64,000 nucleotides of DNA from an uncultured Serinicoccus sp. (GCF_947487915.1 NZ_CANKYH010000001.1:248001-312000); one strand, 5' to 3'; shown: positions 47,401 to 55,347, counted from the first letter of the stretch. Translations and numbers: made by a program. Notes: generated from the sequence alone by a model not told the origin.

Positions 47401-48557
47401 ACATACCGGATGCCGGGGACGGTGAGCGAGGTCTCGGCGACGTTGGTCGACACGACGATGCGGCGCCCGGCGTGGCGGGAGAACACCCGGTGCTGCTCGG
47501 CGGCGGAGAGACGGCCGTAGAGCGGCAGCACCTCGGTGCCGGGCAGGTCCAGCCCGGTGAGCGCGTCGCAGACGTCGCGGATCTCGCGCTCCCCGGAGCA
47601 GAAGACGAGGACGTCCTCGCCCAGCCCGTCGCGCCCGGTGGCCTCGGTCCACAGCTCCTCGACGGCCTCGACCACGCCGGTCACCTGGTCGACCTCGACC
47701 TCGGTCGCCGACCCGTCCTTGCGGGGCGGGCCCTCGCGCACCAGCGGGCGGTACCGCACCTCCACCGGGTAGGTGCGTCCCGAGACCTCGATGACCGGGG
47801 CCGGCTCCCCGTGCGCGTCGGCGAAGAACGCGGCGAAGCGCTGGACGTCGATGGTCGCGGAGGTGATGACGACCTTGAGGTCGGGGCGGCGCGGCAGCAG
47901 CTGCTTGAGGTAGCCCAGGATGAAGTCGATGTTGAGGCTGCGCTCGTGCGCCTCGTCGATGATGATCGTGTCGTAGCGGCGCAGGTCACGGTCCCGCTGC
48001 AGCTCGGACAGCAGGATGCCGTCGGTCATGACCTTGACGAGGGTGTCGTCGCGGGAGACGTCGGTGAAGCGCACCTGGTAGCCGACCACGGTGCCGAGAT
48101 CGACCCCGAGCTCCTCGCTCACCCGCTCGGCGACCGAGCGGGCGGCGATCCGCCGCGGCTGGGTGTGCCCGATCATGCCCTCGACGCCGCGCCCCAGCTC
48201 GAGGCAGATCTTGGGCAGCTGGGTGGTCTTGCCGGAGCCGGTCTCGCCGGCGACGATGACGACCTGGTGGTCGCGGACCGCCCTCAGCAGGTCCTCGCGA
48301 CGCTCGCTGACGGGCAGCTCGGGCGGGTAGTGCAGCGCCGTGGGGGCCGGCGCGGCCGCCCGACGTGCCTCGACGCCGGCCGAGGCCCGGGTATGCCTGG
48401 CCGCACGTCCCTCGCGGGTGTCGCCCTGGCCGCGGCGCCCCGAGGCGCTCCTGCCCCGCCCCCGACGGCGTCTGCCGGCGCCCGCCGACCGCCCGTCCTC
48501 GGCGGGACCGGACCGGTGGGGTCGTGGACGTCGGTCGGGCTCGGGCACGCCTCCCAC
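44406..48557 (-). CDS. hrpA: ATP-dependent RNA helicase HrpA (DEAH-box)
   Basis: A 1383-residue DEAH-box helicase with the full HrpA layout. Motif I is GETGSGKT (104-111), motif II 'IIIDEAHERSLNIDFILGYL', motif III 'VVITSATIDVQRFA', motif VI 'QRAGRCGRLADGIAIRLYGE'. A winged-helix/ratchet region, an OB-like domain and the long HrpA C-terminal DUF3418 region follow. The first 75 residues are an Arg/Gly-rich basic extension. HrpA helicases help with mRNA processing and rescuing stalled ribosomes. GTG start at 48557 is uncertain; a GTG at 48548 is possible. Confidence 0.93.
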   Translation of the reverse strand: MGGVPEPDRRPRPHRSGPAEDGRSAGAGRRRRGRGRSASGRRGQGDTREGRAARHTRASAGVEARRAAAPAPTALHYPPELPVSERREDLLRAVRDHQVVIVAGETGSGKTTQLPKICLELGRGVEGMIGHTQPRRIAARSVAERVSEELGVDLGTVVGYQVRFTDVSRDDTLVKVMTDGILLSELQRDRDLRRYDTIIIDEAHERSLNIDFILGYLKQLLPRRPDLKVVITSATIDVQRFAAFFADAHGEPAPVIEVSGRTYPVEVRYRPLVREGPPRKDGSATEVEVDQVTGVVEAVEELWTEATGRDGLGEDVLVFCSGEREIRDVCDALTGLDLPGTEVLPLYGRLSAAEQHRVFSRHAGRRIVVSTNVAETSLTVPGIRYVVDTGTARISRYSQRLKVQRLPIEPISQASANQRAGRCGRLADGIAIRLYGEEDFAARPAFTDPEILRTNLASVILQMTSLGLGDIEKFGFLEPPDSRQVADGVRLLTELQAIDPTAPAHLPRQRLTAYGRAIVRLPVDPRLARMLIEAERQGALKEVLVIVAALSIQDVRERPADHQQQADQAHARFRRVGGVTGPARRGGQRQEGEASAKDVVDSDFLVVLHLWRYLQQQQKDLSGSAFRRLCKAEFLHYLRVREWQDLHTQLKRAAKQLGLEVNQHPANADQVHTALLTGLLSNVGMWEREARAYLGARNARFVLQPGSVLHRRNPDWVMSAELVETTRLWARTNAVVDPAWVERAAAHLVKRSYSEPRWSRTAGSAVADERVTLYGIPLVAGRTVPLGRIDPETARDLFIRQGLVEEDWETRHEFFHANRRLVKELGQLEARARRRDILVDDETLVEFYDARIPAEVVSGTHFDTWWKTARKQDPGLLTFTEELLVGDAGDQVSAQDFPTGWRQGELTLGLTYQFEPGADADGVTAHVPVEVLNQVTEEGFDWLVPGMHEELVTALVKALPKDVRRNFVPAPDHARAALRGMREAGTVGVVPVREALAEELTRRGLVRVSPQDMDWDRVPDHLRMTFRVERAARPGDGAKGGSGGATSRGGKGRRGRGRVEVLGEGKDLAALQERLAGQVRSTMAAAASGVERTGLTTWPADLDPLPDSFSRSVGSRTVQGFPALVDTGEAVDVRVLATRSEADRETLRGVRRLLLLGTTPPWKRLLSLLSNQQKLSLGHNPHGSVPALLEDALAAAVDSVVAQQPGATVRDPAQFEAALTGVRQQSVPRVLEIVESLVPILDTAREVSLRLQRLDAPAAADLATDLRRQLDALVRPGFVTEVGHARLPRMVVWLRAMAERLDKGIQDLPRDRRRMEEVHVVERDLADFLEALPPHRRQDPDVMDVVWSVQELRVSLFAQRLGTPAPVSAKRIYAAMDRAEAAT

Positions 48558-48646
48558 TGTAACCAGCGGGCACCAGGAGATTTCCTCGGCGCGTGCGGGC
48601 TCAGGCGGCGTCAGTGCGTGGGCTCAGGCGGAGCCCGGGCGAGGGC

Positions 48647-49081
48647 TCAGGCGGCGCCGGTCCGCCGGCTCAGGCCGAGTGCCACGGGGAGCTGGGTCAC
48701 CCCGGCGTGGGTGGCGAGATAGGTCCCCCACAGGGTGAGGCCCGCCCTCGCGCAGGCGTCCAGCGCGTGCTGGTGCAGCCGTCGGTCGGCGTCACCCACC
48801 AGACCCCGGTCGCGGGCGATCGCGAGCACGAAACCCGGCGTGTCGGGCAGGTCGGTGATGATCTCGACCATCCGGTCCAGGACCCGCACGGGGTCCTCGC
48901 CGTGCAGGTCCCCCACCACCACGGGCTGGGCGAGGTTGCCGCCGGGGCGGCACAGGAGGAAGCCGATCGCGCCAGCGCTGCGGTCGGCCTCGCTGACGAC
49001 CAGGTCGACGACGTCGGCGGTCAGCACCGGGTCGTCCAGCACCCGGGCGGGCCAGTCGGGGGGAAGGTCTTCGAAGCTCAT
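48647..49081 (-). CDS. Conserved hypothetical protein
   Basis: A 144-residue cytoplasmic protein I cannot assign. It is mainly helical ('DVVDLVVSEADRSAGAIGFL', 'HALDACARAGLTLWGTYLAT'). The upstream 168 bases (49082-49249) contain several copies of GTGCACAGG/CCTGTGCAC, which could be operator sites for this gene. It is transcribed toward hrpA with an 89-base gap. Confidence 0.65.
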   Translation of the reverse strand: MSFEDLPPDWPARVLDDPVLTADVVDLVVSEADRSAGAIGFLLCRPGGNLAQPVVVGDLHGEDPVRVLDRMVEIITDLPDTPGFVLAIARDRGLVGDADRRLHQHALDACARAGLTLWGTYLATHAGVTQLPVALGLSRRTGAA

Positions 49082-49121
49082 GCGTCAGAGCCTGCCGCGA
49101 ACCCGCGCCCTCGCGCAGAAG

Positions 49122-49227
49122 TTGTCCACAGGCCCCCTCCGGGCCGTCCTCGCCCCTGCCTGTGCACGCCGAGCGCACCCTGTGCTTGCCGCATACCACG
49201 TGCACAGGTCGCAGAACCGTGCACAGG
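49122..49227. promoter_or_regulatory. Cluster of GTGCACAGG-type repeats with a DnaA-box-like site
   Basis: In the gap upstream of the gene at 48647-49081: TTGTCCACA (49122-49130, the actinobacterial DnaA-box consensus, running on into GG), CCTGTGCAC (49159-49167), a partial CCTGTGC (49179-49185), GTGCACAGG (49200-49208) and GTGCACAGG (49219-49227). The copies are about 19-40 bases apart. This looks like a multi-site binding region for a dimeric regulator; a DnaA-linked role is possible but unproven. Confidence 0.45.
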
Positions 49228-49249
49228 CGCACGTCTCCCCCGCGCCGCC

Positions 49250-50497
49250 TCAGAGCAGCTGGGAGAGCGCGTGGATCGTCACCCCGACGAGCGCTCCGAC
49301 GATCGTGCCGTTGAGCCGGATGAACTGCAGGTCCCGGCCGACGTGGAGCTCGATCTTGTCGGAGGCCTCCCGGGCGTCCCAGCGACGGATCGTCCCCGAG
49401 ATGACCGACGTGATCTCCGGCCCGTACCGCTGGACGAGGTCCACGACGGTGTCGGCGGTCCAGGCGTCGAGCCGGGTCTGCAGCCGCGCGTCCTCGACCA
49501 GCTGACGCCCCAGCGACTCCAGGGCGGAGGACATGCGCGAGCGCAGCGGGCTGCCCGGATCTTCCAGCGCGACGAGGACCGAGCTGAGCAGCGTCTGACC
49601 GAGCGCGACACCGGTGGCGCTCACCTGCGGGTGCTCGAGCACCCGGTCCTTGAGCGACTCGAAGCGCTCCTGGGTGCGCGGGTCCTGCTGCAGGTCGCGG
49701 CCGAGGTCGGCGAGGTAGGCGTCGAGCGCGTGCCGCACGTTGTGCTGGGGGTCGTCCTTGACGTCCTTGGCCCAGCGCAGCACCTCGGTGTAGACGCGTC
49801 GCGTGACCTGGTCGTTGACCCAGGTGGGTGCCCAGGTGGGCGCGCGCGAGCGCACGATCGACTCGACCCGGTCCTGGTGCAGGGCCAGCCAGGCGTGCAG
49901 CTCACGGGCGAGCAGGTCGACCAGGCCCCGGTGCGAGCCGTCCTCGATGACCCGCTCCAGCAGGTGGCCGGCCACCGGGGACAGCGGCTCGCGGCGCACC
50001 CGCGGCAGGATGACGTCGTCGACGAGGATCCGGATCTCCTCCTCGTCCACCCGTTCGACGGCACGAACGAGGAAGGGCACCGCCTCGGTGACGACCCGCT
50101 CCGCGTGCTCGGGCTCGCGCACCCACTCGCCCAGCCGCCGCACGACCTGCGCGTCGAGGATCTTCTCGCGCAGCACCGGCGCGGTGAGGAAGTTGTCGCT
50201 GACGAACTGCTCCAGGCTGTCACCCAGGTCGTCCTTGCGGCGGCGCACCAGGGCGGTGTGCGGGATCGGCAGCCCCAGCGGGTGGCGGAAGAGCGCCACG
50301 ACGGCGAACCAGTCGGCGATCGCCCCGATCATGCCCGCCTCGGCACCGGCGTTGACATAGGCCCACACGCCCGTCCGGTCATGGGTGAGGACGTAGATCA
50401 CCGCCATGAGCACGAGGAGGCCGGTCGCCACCATCCGCATCTGCCGCAGCCCGGCGCGGCGCGCGGTGTCGTCGAGGCGTATGCCGCTGCTCTCCAC
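49250..50497 (-). CDS. DUF445 family membrane protein
   Basis: A 415-residue protein with one N-terminal helix (about 20-40), a second hydrophobic stretch ('GMIGAIADWFAVVALFRHPL', the DUF445 signature), a long helical middle and a final C-terminal helix ('LNGTIVGALVGVTIHALSQL'). DUF445 proteins are conserved and uncharacterised. It starts at GTG with AGGAGG upstream. It ends 168 bases before the short hypothetical gene. Confidence 0.85.
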   Translation of the reverse strand: MESSGIRLDDTARRAGLRQMRMVATGLLVLMAVIYVLTHDRTGVWAYVNAGAEAGMIGAIADWFAVVALFRHPLGLPIPHTALVRRRKDDLGDSLEQFVSDNFLTAPVLREKILDAQVVRRLGEWVREPEHAERVVTEAVPFLVRAVERVDEEEIRILVDDVILPRVRREPLSPVAGHLLERVIEDGSHRGLVDLLARELHAWLALHQDRVESIVRSRAPTWAPTWVNDQVTRRVYTEVLRWAKDVKDDPQHNVRHALDAYLADLGRDLQQDPRTQERFESLKDRVLEHPQVSATGVALGQTLLSSVLVALEDPGSPLRSRMSSALESLGRQLVEDARLQTRLDAWTADTVVDLVQRYGPEITSVISGTIRRWDAREASDKIELHVGRDLQFIRLNGTIVGALVGVTIHALSQLL

Positions 50498-50713
50498 CCG
50501 TCCTCCTGCCGCCTCGCCCGGTGGTCGCCCGTCGGGCCGACCTGCTGACGGTCCAGCCTAAGCCGTGGGGGTCCGACCGTTCCCGCAGCAGCGGGACCGG
50601 ACCGCCTCGGCGACGTCCCTCAGGACCCTGACCTGCAGGCATACCGCGCCGTTATGCCTCATCCGCCCCGAGGCGCGTTGTGCGGACCGGGGTGGTTCGG
50701 CACCCTGGGCGCC

Positions 50714-52441
50714 ATGACCACGCAGAGCCCGGCGCCGCCGACCACACCGGCCGACCCCGGTGACCACCCGCTGCTGCGCCGGATCCGGGAGTCGGTCATC
50801 GGCGAGGACCACGTCATGAGCACGCCGTACGGCCGGCGCCGGGTCACCTACGCCGACTACACCGCCTCGGGCCGCGCGCTCACCTTCATCGAGGACGCCA
50901 TCCGCGACGTCGTGCTCCCCGGTTACGCCAACACCCACACGGAGTCCAGCGGCACCGGGCTGCAGACCACCCGGCTGCGCGAGGACGCCCGGGCCGCGAT
51001 CCACGCGGCGGTCTGCGGCGACGAGGACACCGTGGTGCTCTTCACCGGGTCGGGCTGCACCGGCGCGATCGCCAAGATCGTCGGGGTGCTCGGGCTGCGC
51101 ATCCCCTCCGTCCTGGAGGACGCCCACCACCTGAGCGCGCACATCCCCGCCGAGAGCCGCCCGGTCGTCCTCATCGGCCCCTTCGAGCACCACAGCAACG
51201 AGATCCCGTGGCGGGAGAGCATCGCGGACGTCGTGCAGGTGGCGATGGACGCCGACGGGCACATCGACACCGGCGACCTGCGGGAGACCCTGCAGCGGTA
51301 TGCCGACCGGCCCCTCGTCGTCGGCTCCTTCTCGGCCGCGTCGAACGTGACCGGCATCATCACCGACACCCACGCGGTCACCGAGCTGCTGCACGAGCAC
51401 GGTGCGCTGGCGTTCTGGGACTTCGCCGCCGCCGGGCCCTACGTCGACATCGAGATGAGCGCGCCCGCCGGCCGCCCGCACGCCTACAAGGACGCCGTCT
51501 TCCTGTCCCCGCACAAGTTCATCGGCGGCCCGTCGACCCCGGGCGTGCTGGCCGCCCGCCGTGAGCTCTTCGCCAACCGGGTGCCCGACGTGCCGGGCGG
51601 CGGCACGGTGGCCTACGTCAACCCGGCCGAGCACTCCTACCTCGCCGACCCCGAGCACCGGGAGGAGGGCGGCACGCCGGCCATCGTCGAGGCGATCCGG
51701 GCCGGGCTCGTCTTCCGGCTCAAGGAGGCGGTCGGCGTGGACACCATCCGGGCGCGCGAGGAGGAGTTCCTCGGTCGGGCGGTGCGCGCGTGGTCGACCG
51801 AGCCCGACCTGCAGCTGCTCGGGAACCTCGACGCCGAACGGCTCTCGATCCTGTCCTTCGTGGTCCGCGGCCGGCGACGGCCCTACCTGCACCACAACTT
51901 CCTCGTCGCCCTGCTCAACGACCTCTTCGGGATCCAGGCTCGGGGCGGCTGCTCCTGCGCCGGGCCCTACGGGCATATTCTCCTCGGCATCGACACCGAC
52001 CGCTCGCACGCCTTCCAGGAGCGCATCACCAGCGGCTGCGAGGGCATCAAGCCGGGTTGGGTGCGGGTCAACTTCAACTACTTCATCTCCGACACCGCGG
52101 CGGACTACGTCGTCGAGGCGGTGCGCCTGGTCGCCCGCGACGGCTGGCGCCTGCTGGGCGACTACCGCTTCGACGTCATGACCGGTCTGTGGCGGCACCG
52201 GGAAGGGGTCGTCGAGCCGCCGGTGCGGCTTGCCGACATCACCTTCGGGGCCGACGGCGCGGTCACCCTCCCCCGGCCCGGGCCGACCGCCGGCGAGGAG
52301 CTGCTCGCCGAGCACCTCGAGGACGCGCGCCGCATCCTGGCCGGCGCCGCTGCGGACCCGTTGCCCGAGGCCGCCGACGACCAGGCGGGCGGCGCCCCGG
52401 AGCTGCGGTGGTTCGACCTGCCCGAGGTATGCCTGCGCTGA
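50714..52441 (+). CDS. Class-V aminotransferase-fold PLP enzyme (cysteine desulfurase-like)
   Basis: A 575-residue fold-type I PLP enzyme. It has the N-terminal 'YADYTASGRALTFIEDAIRD', a PLP lysine in 'SPHKFIGGPSTPGVLAARRE' (Lys268), and a cysteine pair in 'RGGCSCAGPYGHILLG' (Cys413, Cys415) where cysteine desulfurases such as SufS carry the active Cys. It is about 150 residues longer than SufS. It converges on a DsrE-like/TusE-like/SQR operon, so a sulfur-donor role is plausible but unproven. The ATG at 50714 was chosen because it starts just before the recognisable domain; upstream in-frame sequence is short and basic. Confidence 0.8.
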   Translation: MTTQSPAPPTTPADPGDHPLLRRIRESVIGEDHVMSTPYGRRRVTYADYTASGRALTFIEDAIRDVVLPGYANTHTESSGTGLQTTRLREDARAAIHAAVCGDEDTVVLFTGSGCTGAIAKIVGVLGLRIPSVLEDAHHLSAHIPAESRPVVLIGPFEHHSNEIPWRESIADVVQVAMDADGHIDTGDLRETLQRYADRPLVVGSFSAASNVTGIITDTHAVTELLHEHGALAFWDFAAAGPYVDIEMSAPAGRPHAYKDAVFLSPHKFIGGPSTPGVLAARRELFANRVPDVPGGGTVAYVNPAEHSYLADPEHREEGGTPAIVEAIRAGLVFRLKEAVGVDTIRAREEEFLGRAVRAWSTEPDLQLLGNLDAERLSILSFVVRGRRRPYLHHNFLVALLNDLFGIQARGGCSCAGPYGHILLGIDTDRSHAFQERITSGCEGIKPGWVRVNFNYFISDTAADYVVEAVRLVARDGWRLLGDYRFDVMTGLWRHREGVVEPPVRLADITFGADGAVTLPRPGPTAGEELLAEHLEDARRILAGAAADPLPEAADDQAGGAPELRWFDLPEVCLR

Positions 52442-52697
52442 CTCCCCGCGAACGGATCGGTGGTGTCTGTCGGTCGTCGGCGCGCGGCAACCGGGCTGCA
52501 GGGCCGCGCCGGCTCACGGGTCACGTCGGTATCACCGGCATCACGGTGCGGAGATGTGGCGATCTGCCGGGGATATAAGACCGGCATACGGCATCGTCCC
52601 CGCACGGTGGTGAGCCTGTGACGTCTGTGGTGCAGGTGCCGGAGGCACCTCGTGGACCGACCACCGACCACCGACCGGCCGTGCCGGCCGGGCTAAC
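52442..52697. other. Convergent intergenic region, no gene seen
   Basis: A 256-base gap between the class-V aminotransferase (plus) and the DsrE-like gene (minus). It contains GTGCC/GGCAC (near 52638-52650) and CGGCCGTGCCGGCCG (near 52676-52690), small stems that could end both transcripts, and a short GACC-type tandem run near 52662. No reading frame with coding character was found. Confidence 0.55.
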
Positions 52698-53327
52698 TCA
52701 TACGAAGACGATCTGCGCGCCCTGGGCGATCTCGATGAAGTCACCGGCGCTGATGACCCCCTCGACGCCGGGGTGCAGGTCCGCCTCGAGCATCTTGGCC
52801 ATGTCGAAGCTGAGCCGACAGGCATACAGGTGGGCGCCGGAGGCCTGGAGGAGGTCGAGGAACTCGGGCACCGTCGGGATGTCCTGCTCGGCCATCTGCC
52901 TCTTGAGCATCCGGGTGGCCATGCCGGTCATCCCGGGCAGGTTGCCGAGCGCCTGCGGCACGGACGCGTGCTCCAGCCCGGGGCGGACGCGGCCCAGGTC
53001 GTCCAGGTGCATGGCGGTGTTGCCGGCCATGGTGAAGCGCAGCTTGTCGTTGGTCTTCTTGTTGACGATGTCCAGGCCCCAGAAGGTGAAGAAGAGGTGC
53101 ACCTCCACCCCCTCGCCGAGGGCGGCGTTGCCCATGATGAGCGCGGGATAGGCCATGTCGAGGTTGCCCTTGGAGCAGATGAAGGCCATCTTGCGCGGGC
53201 CGTCGTAGCTGGTCGTCGTGGTCACCGCGGTGGCCTCGCCGGTCTGCACCGTCCGGGTGGTCCGGGGCGCGTCGCCGAAGTCGGGGAGGATGAAGCCCTC
53301 CGGCAGGGTGCTGGTGGTCGTGCTCAC
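52698..53327 (-). CDS. DsrE/DsrF-like sulfurtransferase-family protein (COG2210-type)
   Basis: A 209-residue DsrE/F/DrsH-fold protein. After a Thr-rich N-terminus (about 1-45), the fold begins with 'KMAFICSKGNLDMAYPALIM', 'EVHLFFTFWGLDIVNKKTND' and ends 'GAHLYACRLSFDMAKMLEAD', 'GVEGVISAGDFIEIAQGAQI'. The cysteines in 'ICSKG' and 'YACRLSF' sit where persulfide-carrying Cys occur in relatives. It follows a TusE-like gene by 11 bases and the SQR gene, suggesting it passes sulfane sulfur on. GTG start after GGAAGG; a longer reading runs into the TusE-like gene. Confidence 0.82.
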   Translation of the reverse strand: MSTTTSTLPEGFILPDFGDAPRTTRTVQTGEATAVTTTTSYDGPRKMAFICSKGNLDMAYPALIMGNAALGEGVEVHLFFTFWGLDIVNKKTNDKLRFTMAGNTAMHLDDLGRVRPGLEHASVPQALGNLPGMTGMATRMLKRQMAEQDIPTVPEFLDLLQASGAHLYACRLSFDMAKMLEADLHPGVEGVISAGDFIEIAQGAQIVFV

Positions 53328-53338
53328 GGGGTGCCTTC

Positions 53339-53653
53339 CTAGACGCAGCCGACGGGTTTGCGCAGACCGGCCAGCCACGCCATCTTCTTGGCCGGTTTGC
53401 CGGGGTAGAGCCCGAAGAGGGCCCTGACGTCGAACCCGCCGACGGTCTGCATCCGCCGGAGCGTGGGGGTGACGCCGGTCCGGGACGAGTCCTCGCGCAT
53501 GAAGCGCAGCGGAGCCAGGTGCTCCTCGTCGAGCTCGATCCCGATGAGGGCCGCCAGCTCGGTCGCCAGCTCCTCGCTCCACTGGTCACGGTCGGTGAGG
53601 AAGCCTTCCTCGTCGACGGCGAAGGAGCGTCCGTTCAGGGTGTTGGTGGGCAT
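53339..53653 (-). CDS. TusE/DsrC-family sulfur relay protein
   Basis: A 104-residue DsrC/TusE-type carrier. The N-terminal 'FAVDEEGFLTDRDQWSEELA' and the C-terminal arm 'LFGLYPGKPAKKMAWLAGLR' ending in KPVGCV, with Cys103 second from the end, are the hallmarks of the family. DsrC proteins of the sulfite-reductase type carry a second Cys 11 residues earlier; here that position is Ala92, so it resembles single-cysteine TusE rather than true DsrC. ATG start. It lies between the SQR-like and DsrE-like genes with gaps of 4 and 11 bases. Confidence 0.88.
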   Translation of the reverse strand: MPTNTLNGRSFAVDEEGFLTDRDQWSEELATELAALIGIELDEEHLAPLRFMREDSSRTGVTPTLRRMQTVGGFDVRALFGLYPGKPAKKMAWLAGLRKPVGCV

Positions 53654-53657
53654 GGGG

Positions 53658-54896
53658 TCAGTGCTCCTCCGGCGGCTTCTTGCCGGCCATCGACAGGTGG
53701 GCGGTGACGGGGAGCCGGTGGCCGGGCAGCAGCACCTTCCAGTAGAGCTGCTCGAAGGCGAGCTTGCCCAGGTGGTTGACTCGCGAGGGGGTGAGCAGCC
53801 GCATCGGTCCGGCGACGGGCACCGGGAAGGCGCCCTTGAGGGGTTGGGTGTCGTAGTTGAAGTCGAGCAGCAGCGCCTGCCCGCGGCCGGACTCGACGAA
53901 GCAGTTGGCGTGCCCGTCGAAGGAGTTCGGCAGCGGCCGGCCCGCGACGGCGGCGAGGAAGTTGTCGACGAACAGCTCGGTGGCGAAGTGCGCCACCGAC
54001 CCCGCCTTGGAGGTCGGTATGTCGCTCGCGTCGCCGAGGACGAAGATCCGCTCGTGCTCCAGGCTGCGCAGCGTGTGCCGGTCCACCGGGACGAACCCGG
54101 CGTCGTCGCCGAGCCCGGAGTCGAGGACGAACTGCTGACCGGTGTGCGGCGGCACCGTCACCAACAGGTCGAAGGGCAGCTCCCGGCCGTCATAGGCGAC
54201 CAGCCGCCGGCGCTCGTTGTCGATCCGCTCCACGGCGAAGTCGGCGGCGAGGCGGATGCTGCGGTCCTCGAGCAGACCCCCGAGCTCGGCGGAGGCGACC
54301 GGTTTGGTGAAGGCGCCGTCCAGCGGCGTGACGTAGGTGATGTCGACCTGGTGCCGGATCCGGCGCCGGCGGTAGTGGTCCTCGGCCAGGAAGGCGAACT
54401 CCAGCGGCGCGACCGGGCACTTGATGGGCATCTCGCTCACGTGGACGAGCAGCCGGCCGGAGTCGAAGCGGGCCAGCGCATCTCTCAGCGCGGTGGCGCC
54501 CTCGTGGGTGTAGAACTCGTGGACCGCGTCCCGCCAGAGCGACCCGTCGGCCATCCCGGACACGAGGTCCGGCCGGGGCACGGAGCCGCTGGCGATGACC
54601 AGCCAGTCGTAGTCGAGCAGGTCGCCGCCCGCGAGCTCGACCTGCCGCCGCCCGGGGTGGACGAGGCGGACGGCCTCCTGGCGGAAGGTCGCCCGCCCGG
54701 GCAGGAAGTCACGACGGTCCTTGACGACCCGGTCCGGGTCCATCCAGAACGGCACGAAGAGGTAGCCGGGCTGGTAGTGGTGGTCGACGTCCCGGTCGAC
54801 CACGGTGATCGACCAGTCGTGGTCGAGGGCCTTGGCGAGGTGGTTGGCGGCCATGGTGCCCGCGGTGCCCGCCCCCAGGATCAGGAGCCTGTTCAG
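53658..54896 (-). CDS. Sulfide:quinone oxidoreductase-like FAD/NAD(P) oxidoreductase (CTG start proposed)
   Basis: A flavoprotein of the sulfide:quinone oxidoreductase type, 412 residues with the proposed CTG at 54896. The first ATG (54854) comes after the FAD-binding motif, which reads LLILGAGTAGTMAANHL; an in-frame TAG at 54908-54906 closes the frame, so the start must be a CTG between them, most simply giving MNRLLILG. Other elements: 'ASGSVPRPDL', 'SEMPIKCPVAPLEFAFLAED' with a Cys, 'VPPHTGQQFVLDSGLGDDAG' and 'FVLGDASDIPTSKAGSVAHF'. A second Cys is in 'HANCFVESGRG'. SQRs oxidise sulfide to persulfide at the membrane. First gene of the operon with TusE-like and DsrE-like proteins. Confidence 0.85.
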   Translation of the reverse strand: MNRLLILGAGTAGTMAANHLAKALDHDWSITVVDRDVDHHYQPGYLFVPFWMDPDRVVKDRRDFLPGRATFRQEAVRLVHPGRRQVELAGGDLLDYDWLVIASGSVPRPDLVSGMADGSLWRDAVHEFYTHEGATALRDALARFDSGRLLVHVSEMPIKCPVAPLEFAFLAEDHYRRRRIRHQVDITYVTPLDGAFTKPVASAELGGLLEDRSIRLAADFAVERIDNERRRLVAYDGRELPFDLLVTVPPHTGQQFVLDSGLGDDAGFVPVDRHTLRSLEHERIFVLGDASDIPTSKAGSVAHFATELFVDNFLAAVAGRPLPNSFDGHANCFVESGRGQALLLDFNYDTQPLKGAFPVPVAGPMRLLTPSRVNHLGKLAFEQLYWKVLLPGHRLPVTAHLSMAGKKPPEEH

Positions 54897-55004
54897 GTCC
54901 TGATACTACGCCCTGTCGTATGTCGTGGCGCACCACGCCCTCCTCGACGCGCACACCCGTCGTCACGGACACCCACCGTCCGCCGGGCGCACTAGCGTGG
55001 CCGC

Positions 55005-55304
55005 ATGACGAAGGCCCCGGACCTGGAGTTCACCGGTGAGGTGGTCGAGTGGCGGGGGCCGGCCCCCTTCCACTTCCTCGTCACCCCGCCCGAGGAGAGC
55101 GAGTGGCTCACCCAGGTGATGCGCGAGGTCACCTACGGGTGGGGCATGGTGCCGGTCGAGGGCCGGGTGGGTGGCACCGCGTTCACGACCTCGCTGTGGC
55201 CCCGGCAGGGGTCCTTCTGGGTGCCGCTCAAGGACGCCGTGCGCCGCGCGGAGGGGATCGAGCTCGGCGACGTCGTGACGGTGGGGCTGTCCATCCGTAC
55301 CTGA
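55005..55304 (+). CDS. DUF1905 domain-containing protein
   Basis: A 99-residue single-domain DUF1905 protein ('FTGEVVEWRGPAPFHFLVTP', 'AFTTSLWPRQGSFWVPLKDA', 'GIELGDVVTVGLSIRT'). The fold is known but its function is not. It lies between the divergent SQR gene and the telA operon, 124 bases upstream of telA. Confidence 0.85.
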   Translation: MTKAPDLEFTGEVVEWRGPAPFHFLVTPPEESEWLTQVMREVTYGWGMVPVEGRVGGTAFTTSLWPRQGSFWVPLKDAVRRAEGIELGDVVTVGLSIRT

Positions 55305-55319
55305 GGATGGTGGCCCCCG

Positions 55320-55347
55320 TGTGAAAAGGTGGAACCCGGGACACAAT
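55320..55347 (+). promoter_or_regulatory. Candidate promoter of the telA-pknG operon
   Basis: TGTGAA (55320-55325), 16 bases, then CACAAT (55342-55347), about 80 bases before the telA start. Spacing is one short of ideal and the -35 moderate. The leader that follows has a GC-rich palindrome (CCCCGCGGGG near 55382). It is the only gap in the operon long enough for a promoter. Confidence 0.4.

Noticed and set aside
44553..48722. A 1389-codon open frame on the plus strand opposite hrpA
   Set aside because: It is the GC-rich mirror of the helicase gene. Its translation is Arg/Gly/Val-rich with no family motifs, while the minus-strand reading has every DEAH helicase motif.
49082..49249. Chromosomal origin (oriC) suggested by DnaA-like boxes
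   Set aside because: No dnaA, dnaN, rpmH or parAB genes and only one good box; the other repeats have different sequence.
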